A DNA stretch of 64,000 bases from Streptomyces albiflavescens (GTDB lineage: Bacteria; Actinomycetota; Actinomycetes; Streptomycetales; Streptomycetaceae). Below the pieces are notes generated by a model. It made no database searches. It was not told the DNA's origin and was given only the letters and a program-made list of their open reading frames with translations. The position numbers and the translations under genes were made by a program. The stretch covers positions 337,960 to 401,959 of the forward strand of contig NZ_BMMM01000009.1 in the NCBI RefSeq assembly GCF_014645835.1, written 5' to 3'. Every line of letters starts with the position of its first letter. Position 1 is the first letter of the stretch. This document shows, in pieces, positions 25,008 through 33,479 of this stretch.

Positions 25008-25403
25008 TCAGGAAATGTTCCAGTCGCCCTGGATCTCGACCTTCTCGTTGAAGACCTGGGCGTTCTTGATGAGAGCCGCGTTCACCTGAGCCTTGCCGCC
25101 CTGAGCAGCCACCGTTTCGTCGACGATCCGCCGGATGTCGGCCTCGAAGTCGGGGTCGCGCAGCATGTGGGCCAACAGCGTGCGCTGTAGCTGCGCTTGC
25201 GCGGCCTCGTCCTCGGGGCTCTGCTCCACGCGCTCGAGTGCGCCCTCGGCGGCCGTGTCGTCCCGGAAGCGCGCACGCACCCGCTCGATGATCCGCGCGC
25301 CGCCGCTCCAGCCGGAGCGGCCCGCCTCCTGCGCGGCGGACTCCAGAACTCCCTTGACCACCAGTGCGACGCCGGCCGCCGCGGCAGCGGTGATCGGATC
25401 CAT
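25008..25403 (-). CDS. Small helical protein with C-terminal amyloid-type motif (candidate Bell-like effector)
   Basis: 131 residues, first gene of the operon. Residues 4-20 are hydrophobic (ITAAAAAGVALVVKGVL), residues 35-98 form amphipathic helices, and a polar linker leads to the motif VFNEKVEIQGDWN (117-129) at the extreme C-terminus. This order, a hydrophobic-helix domain followed by a short beta motif at the end, is that of bacterial effectors that respond to NLR-type proteins by amyloid templating. The NTPase encoded next carries the matching motif near its N-terminus. GGGGGAG lies just before the ATG. A membrane-damaging role is inference. Confidence 0.7.
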   Translation of the reverse strand: MDPITAAAAAGVALVVKGVLESAAQEAGRSGWSGGARIIERVRARFRDDTAAEGALERVEQSPEDEAAQAQLQRTLLAHMLRDPDFEADIRRIVDETVAAQGGKAQVNAALIKNAQVFNEKVEIQGDWNIS

Positions 25404-25612
25404 GTGCTCCCCCGTGCATCCCTGGACTCATGCGGACAGACCCATCACGCTAGGTGAGCACGGTCACGCGCGTCGCGTACTGAACGAGAATGTCCTGAAA
25501 CCCATTGTTGGCCGACTTTCGACCGTGGCGCGGAGTGTGCCCACCACTACTTCGCGGCGCTCGGCCGCTGCGGCTGCGGCTGCGGCCGCGGCCGCGGCAG
25601 ATGGCTCACCCC

Positions 25613-26581
25613 CTAGGGTCGCCGACTCCCGTACCGCATCTCCCGAGGACTCACTCCGAACCGCTGCCGGAACGCTGTGCTCAGCGCGCTCGCCGAGGAG
25701 AAGCCGGAGGCGTACGCGAGGTCGGTGATGGTCAGGTGTTCGCAGTCGCCGCATTGGAGACGCTCGCGGACGAGCCGGAGGCGTTCCTCGCGGATCAGGT
25801 CGCGCGGTGTGGTGCCCGCCCGTTGCAGGGCCAGTTGGATCTGGCGCAGGGACCAGCCGAGGGCGCGGGCCATGGACGTACCGGTGAGGGCGGGGTCGGG
25901 GGCGTGCTCGCGGACGTAGCGGCGGACCGTGGTCTCCACGTCGGTCAGGTGCCTGGACCCGTCCGGGCGGTCGTCCCCGGTGGCGAGCATGCACAGGAGC
26001 TCGACGATGCGGTCGGAGACGGCGTTGAACTGCGGGTCGGTGAGGTGGTCGCGTTCGGTGTACAGGTCGTTCAGCATGTTGCCGACCACGCGGCCGAGGC
26101 CTCTGTTCAGGTCGAGGCCGGTGGCCAGCGGCGACTTGCGGTTCAGCGGGCCGTTCACCTCACGGGCCGGGATGGTGAAGATGAACGCCTGGGTGGACGC
26201 GTCCTGGAGGCACTCGAAGGGGGACCCGAAGGAGACCAGCGTGCCGGTCCCCGGCGTCAGCCGTGCCTCCTGGCCGTCCTGCCGCAGAACGATCTCTCCG
26301 CTGAGCGGGAGCAGCAGGCGGTAGTCCTCGTCGGGGTCCGCCCGGACCTGCCCCGCGGTTCTGCTGTACTCGATCTCGTCCGACCGGAATCTGACGAGCT
26401 GATAGGCCTCGGTGCGCTGGCGGACCGTCTCGCCGCGGAAGTTGTCGGTGTGCGCGTACCGGTAACCCATCCGGGACTGGTAGGAACCGATGTGCTCGCT
26501 CCAGAAGTCGACACGCTCGCGCGGATCCACCTCACCGGTCGACTGTGATTCCACGAGGTAGCTCCCCGCAAGCGACGACAC
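25613..26581 (-). CDS. AraC-family transcriptional regulator
   Basis: 322 residues. The N-terminal two thirds form an AraC-binding-like sensor domain (LLLPLSGEIVLRQDGQEARL, TLVSFGSPFECLQD). The C-terminus has two helix-turn-helix units, GTSMARALGWSLRQIQLALQ and ITDLAYASGFSSASALSTAF, ending FGVSPREMRYGSRRP. The GTG at 26581 has AGGAG 7 nt upstream; the TTG at 26587 is too close. It lies between the eight-gene operon and the conservon, divergent from the latter. The targets are unknown. Confidence 0.85.
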   Translation of the reverse strand: MSSLAGSYLVESQSTGEVDPRERVDFWSEHIGSYQSRMGYRYAHTDNFRGETVRQRTEAYQLVRFRSDEIEYSRTAGQVRADPDEDYRLLLPLSGEIVLRQDGQEARLTPGTGTLVSFGSPFECLQDASTQAFIFTIPAREVNGPLNRKSPLATGLDLNRGLGRVVGNMLNDLYTERDHLTDPQFNAVSDRIVELLCMLATGDDRPDGSRHLTDVETTVRRYVREHAPDPALTGTSMARALGWSLRQIQLALQRAGTTPRDLIREERLRLVRERLQCGDCEHLTITDLAYASGFSSASALSTAFRQRFGVSPREMRYGSRRP

Positions 26582-26792
26582 CCTCAACTCCTGTGCAGCT
26601 GGCGGTAGTTACGCGCCGTCAGCCTAGTGCACACAGCCGGTGCGTATGACGGCAACTTCCTTGCGTGCCGGGGCAAGCGCGGGCGCCGACGCGCGGCTAC
26701 CGTCGTGCGGCGCGTCCACTCGCGACCCACCCCTCACCCTTCCCCCTGCCCTTCCCTTCAACTCACGTACGTATTTGAGGACTTGAAGACTC

Positions 26793-28115
26793 ATGACCGA
26801 ACGGATACCGGAGGCAGCGTTCTGGTGCGTGGCCGTCGGCCTGCTCGCCGTCACCGTGCTCCTGCTGCGCCAGCGCGGGATCACCGGGCGGCAGCGCAGC
26901 CGCAACACCGAGCTGGCACAAGGGCTGCGGGCCCGGGACGAGGAGCTGCGCCATCTGGTCGCGGTCCGCCTCCCGGCCCTTGAGGACGGCCCGCACCAGC
27001 CCCACCCCGCGGTGGGTCTGCTCGACGCCCGGCTCGCCGACACGGACTTCGCGAAGTGCCTCGACAGCGTTCTCGACCGGTTCTCCGGAGCCGTGGAGCA
27101 CGCGCAGTCCCGCGCCGACCAGTCCGCGAAGGCCGCCCTGAAGGCGTCGATGCGCTCCATCCAGGCCCTCGCCAACGAGCAGCAGGTGTCCATCTCGGAG
27201 ATGCAGGACCGGCACGACCATCCCGACGTGCTGCGTGACCTGCTCGAAATCGACCACACCAACGCCCAGTTCGGGCGTCGGGCCCAGGCCATCGCCGTCC
27301 TGTGCGGCTCCTGGCCGGGGCGGCAGCGCGCCACCTCCGCGCTGATCGAGGTCGTACGCGGCGCCACCTCCCGGGTCCGCGACTACCGGCGCATCCGGAT
27401 CAACGGGCAGGTCGACATCGCCGTCGAGAGCCGCGCGGTGGAGCCCGTGGTCCTCGCGGTCGCCGAGCTGTTGGACAACGCGGCCCGCCACTCGCAGCCG
27501 AACACGAGCGTCGAGGTCAACGTCCAGTCGGTGCACAACGGTGCCTGCGTGATCATCGACGACGCGGGCGTCGGGATGGACGGGCAGGCGACTGAGCACG
27601 CCGCAGCGCTGCTCGCCGGCCGGGACGCGGTGGACGTCACCCGCCTCGACGACCCGCCCCAGTTCGGCTTCGCCGTCATCGGAGTGCTCGCCGCGCGGTA
27701 CGGATTCAGCGTCTCGGTGGACACGCGCTCCCCGTACGGCGGCGTGCGCGCCGTGGTGTTCGTACCGGCGGCCCTGCTCACTCACGCGGACACGGTCCAG
27801 GAAGCGCCGACGCCGGCCGACCCGACACCGACGCCCGCTCTTACCACGACTCGTACGTCCCCTCGTACGACCGAGCCCGCGGAGGCCATCACGGCCGGAG
27901 GACTGCCCAAACGGCGCCGTCGTGCGCCGCAGGCGTCGGCGACCGCCGAAGAGCGAACCGCCGCGCCGACCGAGGAGATCGGCGGCCGGTCGGCCGAGGA
28001 GAACGCCCGGCGCATGGGCGCGTTTGCGCGCGGCACCCGCTTCGGCCGGGCCGCCCAGGACGCCTCCGCCGCCGACGAAGCCCCCCACGAGAACGAAGGG
28101 AACACACAGGGATGA
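26793..28115 (+). CDS. cvnA: Conservon sensor histidine-kinase-like protein CvnA
   Basis: 440 residues. One N-terminal membrane helix (FWCVAVGLLAVTVLLL), a dimerisation-like coiled region, then an HATPase domain with N box VAELLDNAARHSQPNT, G1 box DDAGVGM and a G2-like FGFAVIGVLAARYG. A His phosphoacceptor in the usual context is not obvious. The tail is Pro/Thr/Arg-rich and disordered. CvnA heads the conserved cvnABCD cluster, proposed to form a membrane complex like a eukaryotic G-protein-coupled system. The ATG at 26793 follows the divergent AraC gene by about 210 bp. Confidence 0.88.
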   Translation: MTERIPEAAFWCVAVGLLAVTVLLLRQRGITGRQRSRNTELAQGLRARDEELRHLVAVRLPALEDGPHQPHPAVGLLDARLADTDFAKCLDSVLDRFSGAVEHAQSRADQSAKAALKASMRSIQALANEQQVSISEMQDRHDHPDVLRDLLEIDHTNAQFGRRAQAIAVLCGSWPGRQRATSALIEVVRGATSRVRDYRRIRINGQVDIAVESRAVEPVVLAVAELLDNAARHSQPNTSVEVNVQSVHNGACVIIDDAGVGMDGQATEHAAALLAGRDAVDVTRLDDPPQFGFAVIGVLAARYGFSVSVDTRSPYGGVRAVVFVPAALLTHADTVQEAPTPADPTPTPALTTTRTSPRTTEPAEAITAGGLPKRRRRAPQASATAEERTAAPTEEIGGRSAEENARRMGAFARGTRFGRAAQDASAADEAPHENEGNTQG

Positions 28116-28525
28116 TCGCGCCCATGACCAACGAGCTGGGGTGGATGCTCGACGAGGTCCTGAAGGTGCCGGAGGCGCGGCACGCGATCCTGCTGTCCGC
28201 CGACGGCATGCTCCGGGCCCACTCCGCCGACATCGACCGGGACGACGCGGAGCGGCTGGCCGCGGGCCTGTCCGGGGTGCAGTCGATCAGCCGCAGCACG
28301 GCCGAGTTCTGCGGCAGCCCGAACACGCCGTGGCGGCAGACCCTGATCGAGTTCGCGCACGGGTACGTCTTCCTCGTCGCGGCCGGCGAGGGCGCGTATC
28401 TCGCGGTGTCGACGACGGAGAACGTCGATATGGAGGCGGTCACCTACCGCATGCACAAGCTGGTCGACCGGCTCGGCAAGGAGCTGACCAGCCCGGCCCG
28501 GCAGGACGCCGGCAGTCCGGCATGA
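28112..28525 (+). CDS. cvnB: Roadblock/LC7 protein CvnB
   Basis: 137 residues of the Roadblock/LC7 fold (LDEVLKVPEARHAILLSADGM, TLIEFAHGYVFLVAAGEGAYLAV). In MglA/MglB-type pairs such proteins act as GTPase-activating partners of small GTPases; CvnD is that GTPase here. Its ATG at 28112 overlaps the cvnA stop (ATGA); a second in-frame ATG at 28124 is also possible. Confidence 0.88.
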   Translation: MIAPMTNELGWMLDEVLKVPEARHAILLSADGMLRAHSADIDRDDAERLAAGLSGVQSISRSTAEFCGSPNTPWRQTLIEFAHGYVFLVAAGEGAYLAVSTTENVDMEAVTYRMHKLVDRLGKELTSPARQDAGSPA

Positions 28526-28881
28526 CGCCCCGGCGCCGTCCCGGAGAGCGGCTGGTGCGGTCGTACGTCGTCACGGACGGCCGCTCCCACCCGTCCCGCA
28601 ACACCCTCGACCTGGTCACGCTGTTGATCGCCGCCGACGATCTGCCGTTGACCGGGCTGAGCCCGGAGAAGCGCCGGCTGATGGAGCTGTGCAGGCCCGG
28701 AGCGCTGTCGGTCGCCGAGGTGGCCGGGCATCTGGAGCTGCCGGTCAGCGTCACCAAGGTGCTCGTCGCCGACCTGATGGACAGCGGTCACATCGTCACC
28801 CGCGCGCCCGTCCCTTCCGCCCGCCCTTCCGATGCCCGCATCCTCCAGGAGGTGCTCGATGGGCTCCGCGCCCGCCTCTGA
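28522..28881 (+). CDS. cvnC: DUF742 winged-helix protein CvnC
   Basis: 119 residues matching DUF742: RLVRSYVVTDGRSHPSRNTLDLVTLL at the N-terminus and a winged-helix-like C-terminal half (ALSVAEVAGHLELPVSVTKVLVADLMDSG). It is the third component of the conservon. The start overlaps the cvnB stop (ATGA) and the 3' end overlaps cvnD by 23 bp. Confidence 0.88.
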   Translation: MTPRRRPGERLVRSYVVTDGRSHPSRNTLDLVTLLIAADDLPLTGLSPEKRRLMELCRPGALSVAEVAGHLELPVSVTKVLVADLMDSGHIVTRAPVPSARPSDARILQEVLDGLRARL

Positions 28882-29476
28882 CGACGTCTATCTGCGCCCC
28901 AGTGTGCAGACCGCGGTCAAGCTGCTGATCGTGGGCCACTTCGCGGTCGGCAAGACCACCTTCGTCGGCGCGCTGTCCGAGATACGGCCGCTGCGCACCG
29001 AGGAGGTCATGACCCAGGCCGGCGCCCTCGTCGACGACTTGGCCGGTACGAGGGACAAGACGACCACCACGGTCGCGCTCGACTTCGGCCGCCTCACCCT
29101 CAACGACGCCTTGGTCCTCTACCTCTTCGGCACCCCGGGACAGCAGCGCTTCACCGAGCTGTGGCAGGACATGACCCGGGGAGCGCTCGGCGCGCTCGTC
29201 CTCGCCGACACCCGGCGCCTCGACCAGTCCTTCGAAGTCATGGGTGTGCTGGAGGAGTTGGGGCTGCCCTATGCCGTCGCCCTCAACGACTTCGACGACG
29301 CACCCGCACATGATCTGGAGGAGGTGCGCGAGGCCCTGGACCTGCTGCCCTCGACCCCGCTCGTACGCTGCGACGCCCGCGACCGGGTTTCCTCCACCGA
29401 GGCGCTGATCGCCCTCGTCGAATACCTGCTGACCCGCACCGGCGAAAGCCGCACAGGCGAACTGGAGCACGCGTGA
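28859..29476 (+). CDS. cvnD: Ras-like small GTPase CvnD
   Basis: 205 residues with GTPase motifs: P-loop VGHFAVGKTTFVG near residue 28, DxxG-type LFGTPGQQRF, and NDFD in the place of NKxD. It lacks a membrane segment and probably docks to CvnA/CvnB. MGSAPASDDVYLRP begins at ATG 28859, inside the end of cvnC, consistent with coupled translation. Confidence 0.9.
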   Translation: MGSAPASDDVYLRPSVQTAVKLLIVGHFAVGKTTFVGALSEIRPLRTEEVMTQAGALVDDLAGTRDKTTTTVALDFGRLTLNDALVLYLFGTPGQQRFTELWQDMTRGALGALVLADTRRLDQSFEVMGVLEELGLPYAVALNDFDDAPAHDLEEVREALDLLPSTPLVRCDARDRVSSTEALIALVEYLLTRTGESRTGELEHA

Positions 29477-30813
29477 CCGCCGTACCACCACCGGGCTGCC
29501 CCTTCCACGAGCCGCTGCACGGACCGGAGTTCGCGGCCGACCCGGCCGCCGTCTACCAGCGGCTGCGCAGGCTCGGACCGACCGCCCCCGTGGAACTGGC
29601 TCCCGGGGTCCAGGCGACGCTCGTCACCTCGTACGAGGCCGCCCTGCACGTCCTGCGCAGCCCGGAGACCTTCTCCAAGGACCCCCGCCGCTGGAGGGAC
29701 CTGGCCGACGGCACGGTCCCGATGGACAGCCCGGTCGTGCCGATGATGATGTACCGGCCCAACGCGCTGTTCACGGATGGAGAGGAGCACCGTCGGCTGC
29801 GCGGAGCGATCACCGACAGCCTGGCCCGGGTGGAGCCGAACACCCTGCGCGGCTACGTGGAGCGCAGCGCCGACACGCTCATCGACCGGTTCGCGCCGCT
29901 CGGCACGGCGGATCTGCTCGGCGAGTACGCCCAGGTCCTGCCGCTGCTCGTCTTCAACCACCTCTTCGGCTGCCCCGCCGACTACGGTGTGCGGCTGGTC
30001 GAGGGCATGTCCGGGATCTTCGACGGGGTGGACGCCGAGAAGGCGAACGAGCTGCTCAGCACCACCCTGCTCGACCTGGTCACGCTGAAGCGGGCCAAAC
30101 CCGGGCAGGACATGACGTCGTGGCTGATGGCGCACCCCGCCGGTCTCACCGACGAGGAGATGATCCACACCCTTGTCGTGCTGATGGGCGCCGGCACCGA
30201 GCCCCAGCAGAACCTGATCGCGAACAGTCTGCGGCTGCTGCTGTCCGACGACCGCTTCGGGGGCGACCTGTCCGGCGGCAGCCTGCCGGTGGAGGACGCC
30301 CTGGACGAGGTGCTGTGGACCGACCCGCCGATGGCCAACTACGCCGTGCACTATCCGATGCACGACGTCGTGTACGAGGGCACGCCGCTGCGTGAGGGCC
30401 GTCCGCTGGTCGTGAGTCTCGCCGCCGCGAACACCGACCCGTCCTTGACGACCGATCAGCGGGTCGGCAACCGCGCCCACTTGGCGTGGAGTGCGGGACC
30501 GCACAACTGCCCGGCGCAGAGCCCGGCCCGGCTGATCGCGGCGGTCGCGGTGGAGAAGCTTCTGGACCGCCTCCCCGACGTCGAACTGACCGTTCCTGTA
30601 GGGGAGTTGGTCTGGCGACCGGGCCCGTTCCACCGTGCGCTCGCCGCGCTGCCCGTGCGCTTCCCGCCCACCACGACGGTCGTACGGCCCGACGGTGAGC
30701 GGCATCCGTACGCGAGTGCCGTTCCGGCACCCGCCACGGAGCCGCCCACCGAGGGGCCCGACCGGCCGAGGAGCGGCTGGGCCCGGCTGCTGGCGTGGTG
30801 GCGCGGGGAGTGA
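29473..30813 (+). CDS. Cytochrome P450 of the CYP157 type lacking EXXR
   Basis: 446 residues. The heme cysteine is C346 in WSAGPHNCPAQSPARL. The K-helix motif, nearly universal in P450s as ExxR, is E279-V-L-W282, so the arginine is missing; this is the known feature of CYP157 members linked to conservons. The substrate is unknown. The tail has about 45 extra Pro-rich residues ending in WARLLAWWRGE, possibly a membrane anchor. The GTG start overlaps the cvnD stop by 4 bp, placing it in the conservon operon. Confidence 0.9.
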   Translation: MTAVPPPGCPFHEPLHGPEFAADPAAVYQRLRRLGPTAPVELAPGVQATLVTSYEAALHVLRSPETFSKDPRRWRDLADGTVPMDSPVVPMMMYRPNALFTDGEEHRRLRGAITDSLARVEPNTLRGYVERSADTLIDRFAPLGTADLLGEYAQVLPLLVFNHLFGCPADYGVRLVEGMSGIFDGVDAEKANELLSTTLLDLVTLKRAKPGQDMTSWLMAHPAGLTDEEMIHTLVVLMGAGTEPQQNLIANSLRLLLSDDRFGGDLSGGSLPVEDALDEVLWTDPPMANYAVHYPMHDVVYEGTPLREGRPLVVSLAAANTDPSLTTDQRVGNRAHLAWSAGPHNCPAQSPARLIAAVAVEKLLDRLPDVELTVPVGELVWRPGPFHRALAALPVRFPPTTTVVRPDGERHPYASAVPAPATEPPTEGPDRPRSGWARLLAWWRGE

Positions 30814-30820
30814 CCTGCGT

Positions 30821-32065
30821 CTACCCGATCCTGGCGGGCAGGGAGCGGTGGCCGTTGGAGATGAAGGAGTCCACCGGCCGCAACTCCTCCGAGAGCATGG
30901 CGAGCCGGAGATCGGGGAACCGGTCGAAGAGTGCCGGGAGCGCGATGCGGGCCTCCAGGCGGCCCAGCGGGGCGCCCAGGCAGTGGTGCACGCCGTAGCC
31001 GAAGGCGAGGTGCTCCTTGTCGGCGCGGGTGACATCGAAGCGGTCGGCGTCCTGGCCGTGCCGCTCGGTGTCGCGACCGGCGGCGGCGTACGCGGCGAGG
31101 ATCGCCTCGCCCTTGCCGATCACGATGCCGTCCGGGCCCCCGAGCTCGGCGAGCGGCAGGTCCTCCACGGCGTACCGCAGAGGCAGGCTCGCGACCGGTG
31201 CGTCCACCCGCAGCGTCTCCTCGATCACGTCGTCCCAGGTGGCGCGGCCCGTGCGGACGTGCGCGAGCTGCTCCGGGTGGGTGAGCAGGGCGTGCACGGC
31301 GTTGTCGATGAGATTGACCGTGGTCTCGTGCCCGGCGCTGATCATCAGCACCAGGGTGTCGAGGAGCTCCTGCTCGCTGAGCTGTGTGCCGCCCTCCTCG
31401 TCGCGGGCCGCGATCAGCCCGGTGGTCAGGTCGTCGCCGGGCGACTTCCGTTTGGCGGCGACGAGTTCGGCCAGCACGACGAACAACCGCTCGTAGGCGG
31501 CGGTCATCTCACCCGGGTCGGCGGAGGTGTCGAAGATGCGGTCCACCAACTGCCGCAGCTCGGGCCCCCGCTCCTCGGGCAGGCCGAACAGCTCACTGAT
31601 CACCTGGATCGGCAGCGGGTAGCAGAGTTCCTCGCGCAGGTCGACGACCTGGGACTCGCGCCCGGCCTCCGCGATCCGGTCGAGGAGCCGCTCGGTGATC
31701 TCCTCGATACGGGGCTGGAGCGCAGCCGTCCGGCGTGCGGTGAACGCCTTGGAGACCAGGATGCGCAGCCGTTTGTGGTCGCCGCCGTACGCGGTGAACA
31801 TGTTCTGCACGGCGACCCAGGTGAACAGCGGCCAGTCCGGTGTGATCTCCCCGTTCGCGAGCGGGGGCCAGTGCTGCCGGGCGTCCTTGGAAACCCGGGG
31901 ATCGGTCAGCAGCCGTTTGAGCAGCTCAGGACTGCTGACCGCCCAGGCCTCCACGCCACCGGGGAGCGCCACGGGGGTCGCCGGCCCCCTGGCGCGGATG
32001 CGGGCGGCTTCTGCGTGAATGTCGCGGCCTGTCGCGTCTATCACTAAGGGGCTTGGGTTTCCCAT
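30821..32065 (-). CDS. Cytochrome P450, CYP154-like
   Basis: 414 residues with complete P450 motifs: I-helix ISAGHETTVNLI, K-helix EETLR, and heme loop FGYGVHHCLGAPLGRLEARIAL. CYP157/CYP154 pairs are common at Streptomyces conservons. Here the partner is convergent, with only 7 bp between stops, instead of co-directional. The ATG at 32065 has GGGAGG upstream; longer frames are unlikely. It is a soluble monooxygenase of unknown substrate. Confidence 0.85.
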   Translation of the reverse strand: MGNPSPLVIDATGRDIHAEAARIRARGPATPVALPGGVEAWAVSSPELLKRLLTDPRVSKDARQHWPPLANGEITPDWPLFTWVAVQNMFTAYGGDHKRLRILVSKAFTARRTAALQPRIEEITERLLDRIAEAGRESQVVDLREELCYPLPIQVISELFGLPEERGPELRQLVDRIFDTSADPGEMTAAYERLFVVLAELVAAKRKSPGDDLTTGLIAARDEEGGTQLSEQELLDTLVLMISAGHETTVNLIDNAVHALLTHPEQLAHVRTGRATWDDVIEETLRVDAPVASLPLRYAVEDLPLAELGGPDGIVIGKGEAILAAYAAAGRDTERHGQDADRFDVTRADKEHLAFGYGVHHCLGAPLGRLEARIALPALFDRFPDLRLAMLSEELRPVDSFISNGHRSLPARIG

Positions 32066-32194
32066 CGGGAGCCTCCCTGGCACTCGAACGTCAACACGGC
32101 AGGTCACGCTACGCGGGAGTACGGTTCCCCAGCGAGACCGCCTGACGCCACATTCGTACGCGGGCAACTTCCCTGCGCATACACGCAAGTGGTC

Positions 32195-32626
32195 CTACGA
32201 CAGGCCCTGGGCCTCGGTCGCCGTCCGCTGCTGTTCACGGCGGCCCCGCAGCAGTCGCCGGCGTGGCTCCTGGTCCGGGAGCCAGCCGAAGGTGAGGCAG
32301 CTGCCGATGGCTCCGAGGAGCAGGCCGATGAGGAAGCCGCCCAGGTTGGAGGTGAGCCAGGTGCCGAGGGAGAGGAGGATGCCGAGCAGGGAGTAGAAGA
32401 GGCGCTGGGTGGGGTTGAAGAGGATCAGCAGGCCGCAGAGCAGCATCAGGGTGGGGAGAAGGTATCCGGCCAGGCCCTGCATGCCGATGTGCATGACGAC
32501 CTTCAGGGACGCCTTCTCGGTCAGCAGGATCTCCGCCCCGGCCAGGGTGAGCAGCAACCCGCCCCAGAAGGGGCGGTGCGCGCGCCACTGCCGGAAACCG
32601 GACCTCGGGTTACGGGCGGAGGACAT
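32195..32626 (-). CDS. DUF6114 membrane protein
   Basis: 143 residues with four membrane helices (PFWGGLLLTLAGAEILL, GYLLPTLMLLCGLLILF, LFYSLLGILLSLGTWL, LGGFLIGLLLGAIGSCL) and a basic C-terminus (EPRRRLLRGRREQQR). Its ATG overlaps the stop of the DUF6230 gene (TGATG in the transcript), a pairing widespread in Streptomyces. The function is unknown. Confidence 0.85.
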   Translation of the reverse strand: MSSARNPRSGFRQWRAHRPFWGGLLLTLAGAEILLTEKASLKVVMHIGMQGLAGYLLPTLMLLCGLLILFNPTQRLFYSLLGILLSLGTWLTSNLGGFLIGLLLGAIGSCLTFGWLPDQEPRRRLLRGRREQQRTATEAQGLS

Positions 32627-33309
32627 CAGCAACCCGTGTCGCTGAAGCGGAGTTTGAGACCGGGAAGCTTGAACACCGCAGCGGTGGTCGCGTAGTTGGT
32701 CTGCCGCAGGTTCGCGATGCGCACGGTGTCGGCCTGCTGGCTGAACACGCCCTTGGGGCCCTGGACTCCGGCCTTGTCGAGCGTGCCGGCGTCGTTGCCG
32801 ATCTCGATGTTGTCGAAGGACGCGTCTCCCGACAGCTCGGTCGAGTCGGTGGTCAGATGGCTTGCCTGCACCTTGTCCGCTCCGCTGCCCGCGGTGATGA
32901 GCAGGTTCGTACCTCCCAGGTCGACGCTCTGGCACAGCTTGGTCAGGGTCGCGCTCTTGATCGCGGAGGTGACGACCAGGACCTGGCCGCCGGTGTCGCC
33001 GGCGTTCGGGCTGCCCTCCGCCATGTTGTCGAGGCCGCCGAACTGCTCGAAGCCCGTGCCGTTGAGCTCCGTCGCCGTGACCGTGAACGGCATGCCGGAG
33101 ATGGCGAACTGGACGCCCAGGGCGCCCTGGGCGGTGAGGATCATCAGTCCCGCGGCGATCGCGGTGGCGGGCAGCGCCATCACGGCGGCGCGGCGCAGGC
33201 GGACCCGCCCGCGTCTGTCCGACGTGTCGGCGGCGGAACCGCTTTCCGCGTTCTCCGGGGTCTCGGGGGTGGAACCGTTGGACGCCGTGGCGTCCGAGGA
33301 CGAGGCCAT
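32626..33309 (-). CDS. DUF6230 exported protein (often mislabelled cholesterol esterase)
   Basis: 227 residues. A polar N-terminus with an RRGRVRLRR patch precedes a signal-anchor helix (AAVMALPATAIAAGLMILTAQ). The exported part is the DUF6230 domain (GVQFAISGMPFTVTATELNG, TNLLITAGSGADKVQASHL), ending with LRFSDTGC. I see no esterase catalytic motif, so the common cholesterol esterase label is not supported. Co-transcribed with DUF6114 from the promoter at 33451-33479. Confidence 0.85.
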   Translation of the reverse strand: MASSSDATASNGSTPETPENAESGSAADTSDRRGRVRLRRAAVMALPATAIAAGLMILTAQGALGVQFAISGMPFTVTATELNGTGFEQFGGLDNMAEGSPNAGDTGGQVLVVTSAIKSATLTKLCQSVDLGGTNLLITAGSGADKVQASHLTTDSTELSGDASFDNIEIGNDAGTLDKAGVQGPKGVFSQQADTVRIANLRQTNYATTAAVFKLPGLKLRFSDTGC

Positions 33310-33450
33310 GTCTGCTCCCTGGGCATGGTCGATGCGGGTAGGGGTCCAGTGGCACGTTGTCCTGGCGCGGACAGCGGCTGCCGCGCACGCCTCCTCACCT
33401 CTCCCGGAGGAGGCAAGGGCTTTCTCGTTACGCGGCAGTAGCCGCCGAGG

Positions 33451-33479
33451 AAGTTACCCGGGGTTACATTCGCGGTCAA
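33451..33479 (-). promoter_or_regulatory. Vegetative-type promoter of DUF6230-DUF6114
   Basis: On the minus strand TTGACC (33474-33479) and TAACTT (33451-33456) are separated by exactly 17 bp, giving a start about 135 nt before the DUF6230 ATG. The GTTAC direct repeat inside it (10-bp period) may be a regulator site. Confidence 0.55.

Noticed and set aside
25560..25605. GCGGCC-rich run read as an alanine repeat protein
   Set aside because: It is simple (GCNGC) sequence at the end of the AraC gene's downstream region; no start or ribosome binding site fits.
32626..33309. Cholesterol esterase
   Set aside because: A common label for this DUF6230 family, but there is no catalytic triad or alpha/beta-hydrolase fold visible.
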